A stretch of 64,000 bases of DNA from Flavobacteriaceae bacterium. Lineage in GTDB: Bacteria; Bacteroidota; Bacteroidia; Flavobacteriales; Flavobacteriaceae. This document shows positions 63,035 to 64,000 of this stretch, in pieces. The stretch lies in NCBI GenBank assembly GCA_947491985.1, contig CANLLR010000013.1:1-64000 (forward strand), read 5' to 3'. A program made the position numbers and the translations under genes. The notes beneath the pieces were generated by a model. The model did no database searches, was not told where the DNA came from, and saw nothing but the letters and a program-made list of their open reading frames with translations. Position 1 is the stretch's first letter; each line of letters opens with the position of its first letter.

Positions 63035-63085
63035 CAAAAATACAAAATTTTCGAAGAGCAAATAAAATATTTAGATAAATCTAAA
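63035..63085 (-). promoter_or_regulatory. promoter of dtxR-ZIP operon with DtxR-box-like palindrome
   Basis: Minus strand TTG (63059-63061), N16, TATTTTTG (63035-63042). Upstream lies TTTAGAT-AA-ATCTAAA (63070-63085), a perfect 7-2-7 palindrome with the TTTAG..CTAAA arms of DtxR/IdeR/MntR sites. It sits between the Fur gene stop and the dtxR promoter. Confidence 0.6.
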
Positions 63086-63087
63086 AA

Positions 63088-63462
63088 TTAATTACACTTT
63101 GGACAAATGCCTGTAACCGTAAAGTTATATGATTTAATAGTATAATCAGTTGATAGTTCCACCTCAGGTTTTACCATTTCTATACAGGTTGTGATATTGC
63201 ATTTTTCACAATTAAAATGTACATGATCATGTGAATGATATTCTTTATGGTTACAAGCTGCATATTTAATTGTACCATCAGAAGTTACAACTTTATGCGC
63301 ATTATCTTCATTAACAAGTCTTTCAAGGACTCTGTAAATTGTTACTCTGTCGCAAACACCATGAGTTAAAGCTAATATATCAGCATGTGATAATGCTGTA
63401 TGAGTATCTTTTAATAGATTTAAAATAGTTGTTTTTGCTGTCGTGTTTCTAGATTGTTTCAT
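63088..63462 (-). CDS. Fur family transcriptional regulator (Zur-like?)
   Basis: A 124-residue metal-dependent repressor. The winged helix contains LSHADILALTHGVCDRVTIYRVLERL. The metal/dimer domain contains YHSHDHVHFNCEKCNITTCIEM and ends GICPKCN, giving the structural zinc CxxC pairs and the His-rich sensing site. It is shorter than classical Fur (about 150). Its divergent neighbour is a MerC-domain gene with two palindromes over the promoter. In relatives such MerC genes belong to zinc-starvation sets, so a Zur role is likely, but iron cannot be excluded. Confidence 0.88.
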   Translation of the reverse strand: MKQSRNTTAKTTILNLLKDTHTALSHADILALTHGVCDRVTIYRVLERLVNEDNAHKVVTSDGTIKYAACNHKEYHSHDHVHFNCEKCNITTCIEMVKPEVELSTDYTIKSYNFTVTGICPKCN

Positions 63463-63474
63463 AAAAATATTATT

Positions 63475-63525
63475 GCAACAATGTTGCGTTAATAAAAATA
63501 TAATTATATTTGCAACTCAATTGCA
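63475..63525. promoter_or_regulatory. double operator over the MerC-gene promoter
   Basis: The promoter is TTG (63484-63486), N18, TATATTTG (63505-63512). Palindrome 1 GCAAC-AAT-GTTGC (63475-63487) covers the -33 element. Palindrome 2 TGCAA-CTCAA-TTGCA (63511-63525) starts on the last bases of the -7 element. Both share the TGCAA/TTGCA half-site and lie in the 80-base gap to the divergent Fur-family gene. Confidence 0.68.
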
Positions 63526-63542
63526 TTAACAAAGATATAAAA

Positions 63543-63890
63543 ATGAAATATAAATTCCTTAAATCTTATGACATATTAGGCATTTCAAGTGCAACATTGT
63601 GTTTGGTTCATTGCTTATTAGTTCCATTTCTTGCAATTCTTCCTTTAAACATTTTTAAAAGCATTTGGATAGATATTCTTTTTTGCAGTATCGCAATGTT
63701 AGCAACTTCAAAAATACTTATGAGTGAAACTTCTAGAACAGTAAAATTAATTTTAGGCATCTCCATTTCGATTATTTTTCTTAGTGTAATGATTGAAATT
63801 ATTTTACATACTCATTTTGAAGGCATGCTTCTTGGTGGAATAGGGATGATTATTGGTCATGGTTTGAATTATAAAAATCACAAACATTAA
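63543..63890 (+). CDS. MerC domain-containing membrane protein
   Basis: A 115-residue inner-membrane protein with four helices and the MerC hallmark TLCLVHCLLVPFL (paired Cys in helix 1), ending GHGLNYKNHKH. MerC itself carries Hg2+, but chromosomal homologues in Bacteroidota next to Fur/Zur genes are thought to serve essential-metal handling (inference). ATG 63543 is preferred to TTG 63510, because the latter lies inside the promoter. It is followed 10 bases later by a Tat-signal gene. Confidence 0.9.
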   Translation: MKYKFLKSYDILGISSATLCLVHCLLVPFLAILPLNIFKSIWIDILFCSIAMLATSKILMSETSRTVKLILGISISIIFLSVMIEIILHTHFEGMLLGGIGMIIGHGLNYKNHKH

Positions 63891-63900
63891 TTAAAAAAGT

Positions 63901-64000
63901 ATGGAAAATAATGAAAGAAGAGAATTTATAAAGATGAGTGCGCTAGCGTTTGCTGGTATAGCCTTACAACTCAATTCGATTAGTGCTTTTGCTCAACAAT
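63901..64000 (+). CDS. start of a Tat-exported protein (cut by window end)
   Basis: Only 33 codons are present. The N-terminus MENNERREFIKMSALAFAG is a twin-arginine signal (RRxFIK) followed by a short hydrophobic core and a cleavage-like AFAQQ. A folded, probably cofactor- or metal-containing protein would be exported. It is 10 bases after the MerC gene in the same direction, so it is likely under the same operator. Its family cannot be told from this piece. Confidence 0.8.
   Translation, partial: MENNERREFIKMSALAFAGIALQLNSISAFAQQ

Noticed and set aside
63510..63542. TTG start for the MerC gene
   Set aside because: The codon lies inside the -7 element and operator. ATG 63543 is the natural start.
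63543..63890. mercury resistance operon
   Set aside because: The MerC domain is present, but merA, merT, merP and a merR-type regulator are absent. The context is Fur-family metal regulation.

Overview
The window is AT-rich chromosomal DNA of a member of the Flavobacteriaceae (phylum Bacteroidota), most likely Flavobacterium or a near relative. The evidence is type IX secretion C-terminal tails on secreted enzymes, a DUF4270 lipoprotein, a large TonB-dependent receptor, a bifunctional OlsF-type aminolipid acyltransferase, a GldH-like lipoprotein, and promoters of the Bacteroidota form TTG-N17-19-TAnnTTTG instead of -35/-10 boxes. Nearly everything is housekeeping. I see no phage, insertion sequence, CRISPR array or polymorphic toxin.

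Layout. 1-3630: tRNA-Asn, rseP and a secreted M1 aminopeptidase, all on the minus strand. 3810-11416: a plus-strand run of serS, a TPR protein, a DUF4286 protein, rsmA, mgtE, a 2-hydroxyacid dehydrogenase, and DUF805 and TM2 membrane proteins. 11446-19749: OlsF-like acyltransferase, exonuclease III, an OmpA-like lipoprotein, an aldo/keto reductase, a secreted sugar dehydrogenase and a DUF4139 protein. 20077-25369: minus-strand panC-panD-flippase-esterase-like-radA, then a GldH-like lipoprotein. 25478-36697: a short GT5-domain protein, a DUF4270 lipoprotein, glmS, a TonB receptor paired with a GDSL lipoprotein, and atpD-atpC. 36920-47719: the biotin region (bioF, bioD, bioA, a beta-ketoacyl synthase, bioB), interrupted by two opposite-strand secreted proteins, recX and a surface protein. 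47855-58158: ribF, pth, a short ssb and several peptidases. 58282-64000: a metal-handling block (SCO, feoA, feoB, a 40-residue FeoB-associated Cys-rich protein, a ZIP transporter, a DtxR/MntR-type regulator, a Fur-family regulator, a MerC-domain protein and the start of a Tat-exported protein).

The most informative non-coding signals are in the metal block. Two palindromes sit exactly on the -33 and -7 elements of the MerC promoter next to the divergent Fur-family gene. A 7-2-7 palindrome of DtxR-box type lies upstream of the dtxR-ZIP pair. A CAAGTTTA/TAAACTTG inverted repeat lies upstream of feoA. Other signals are a palindrome over the promoter of the DUF2975/XRE pair, many clean intrinsic terminators, and a set of repeat-like spacers that end directly before start codons. 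Among proteins, the oddest are an esterase-like protein with Asp in place of the nucleophilic Ser, a GT5 protein with no C-terminal domain, an SSB without an acidic tail, a Pth with a long charged N-terminal insert, and a complete KAS next to bioA where no bioC/bioH is visible.

Limits: all calls come from reading motifs by eye. No database search or structure prediction was run. Gene starts were moved where an internal ATG or TTG fits the family or a promoter better.
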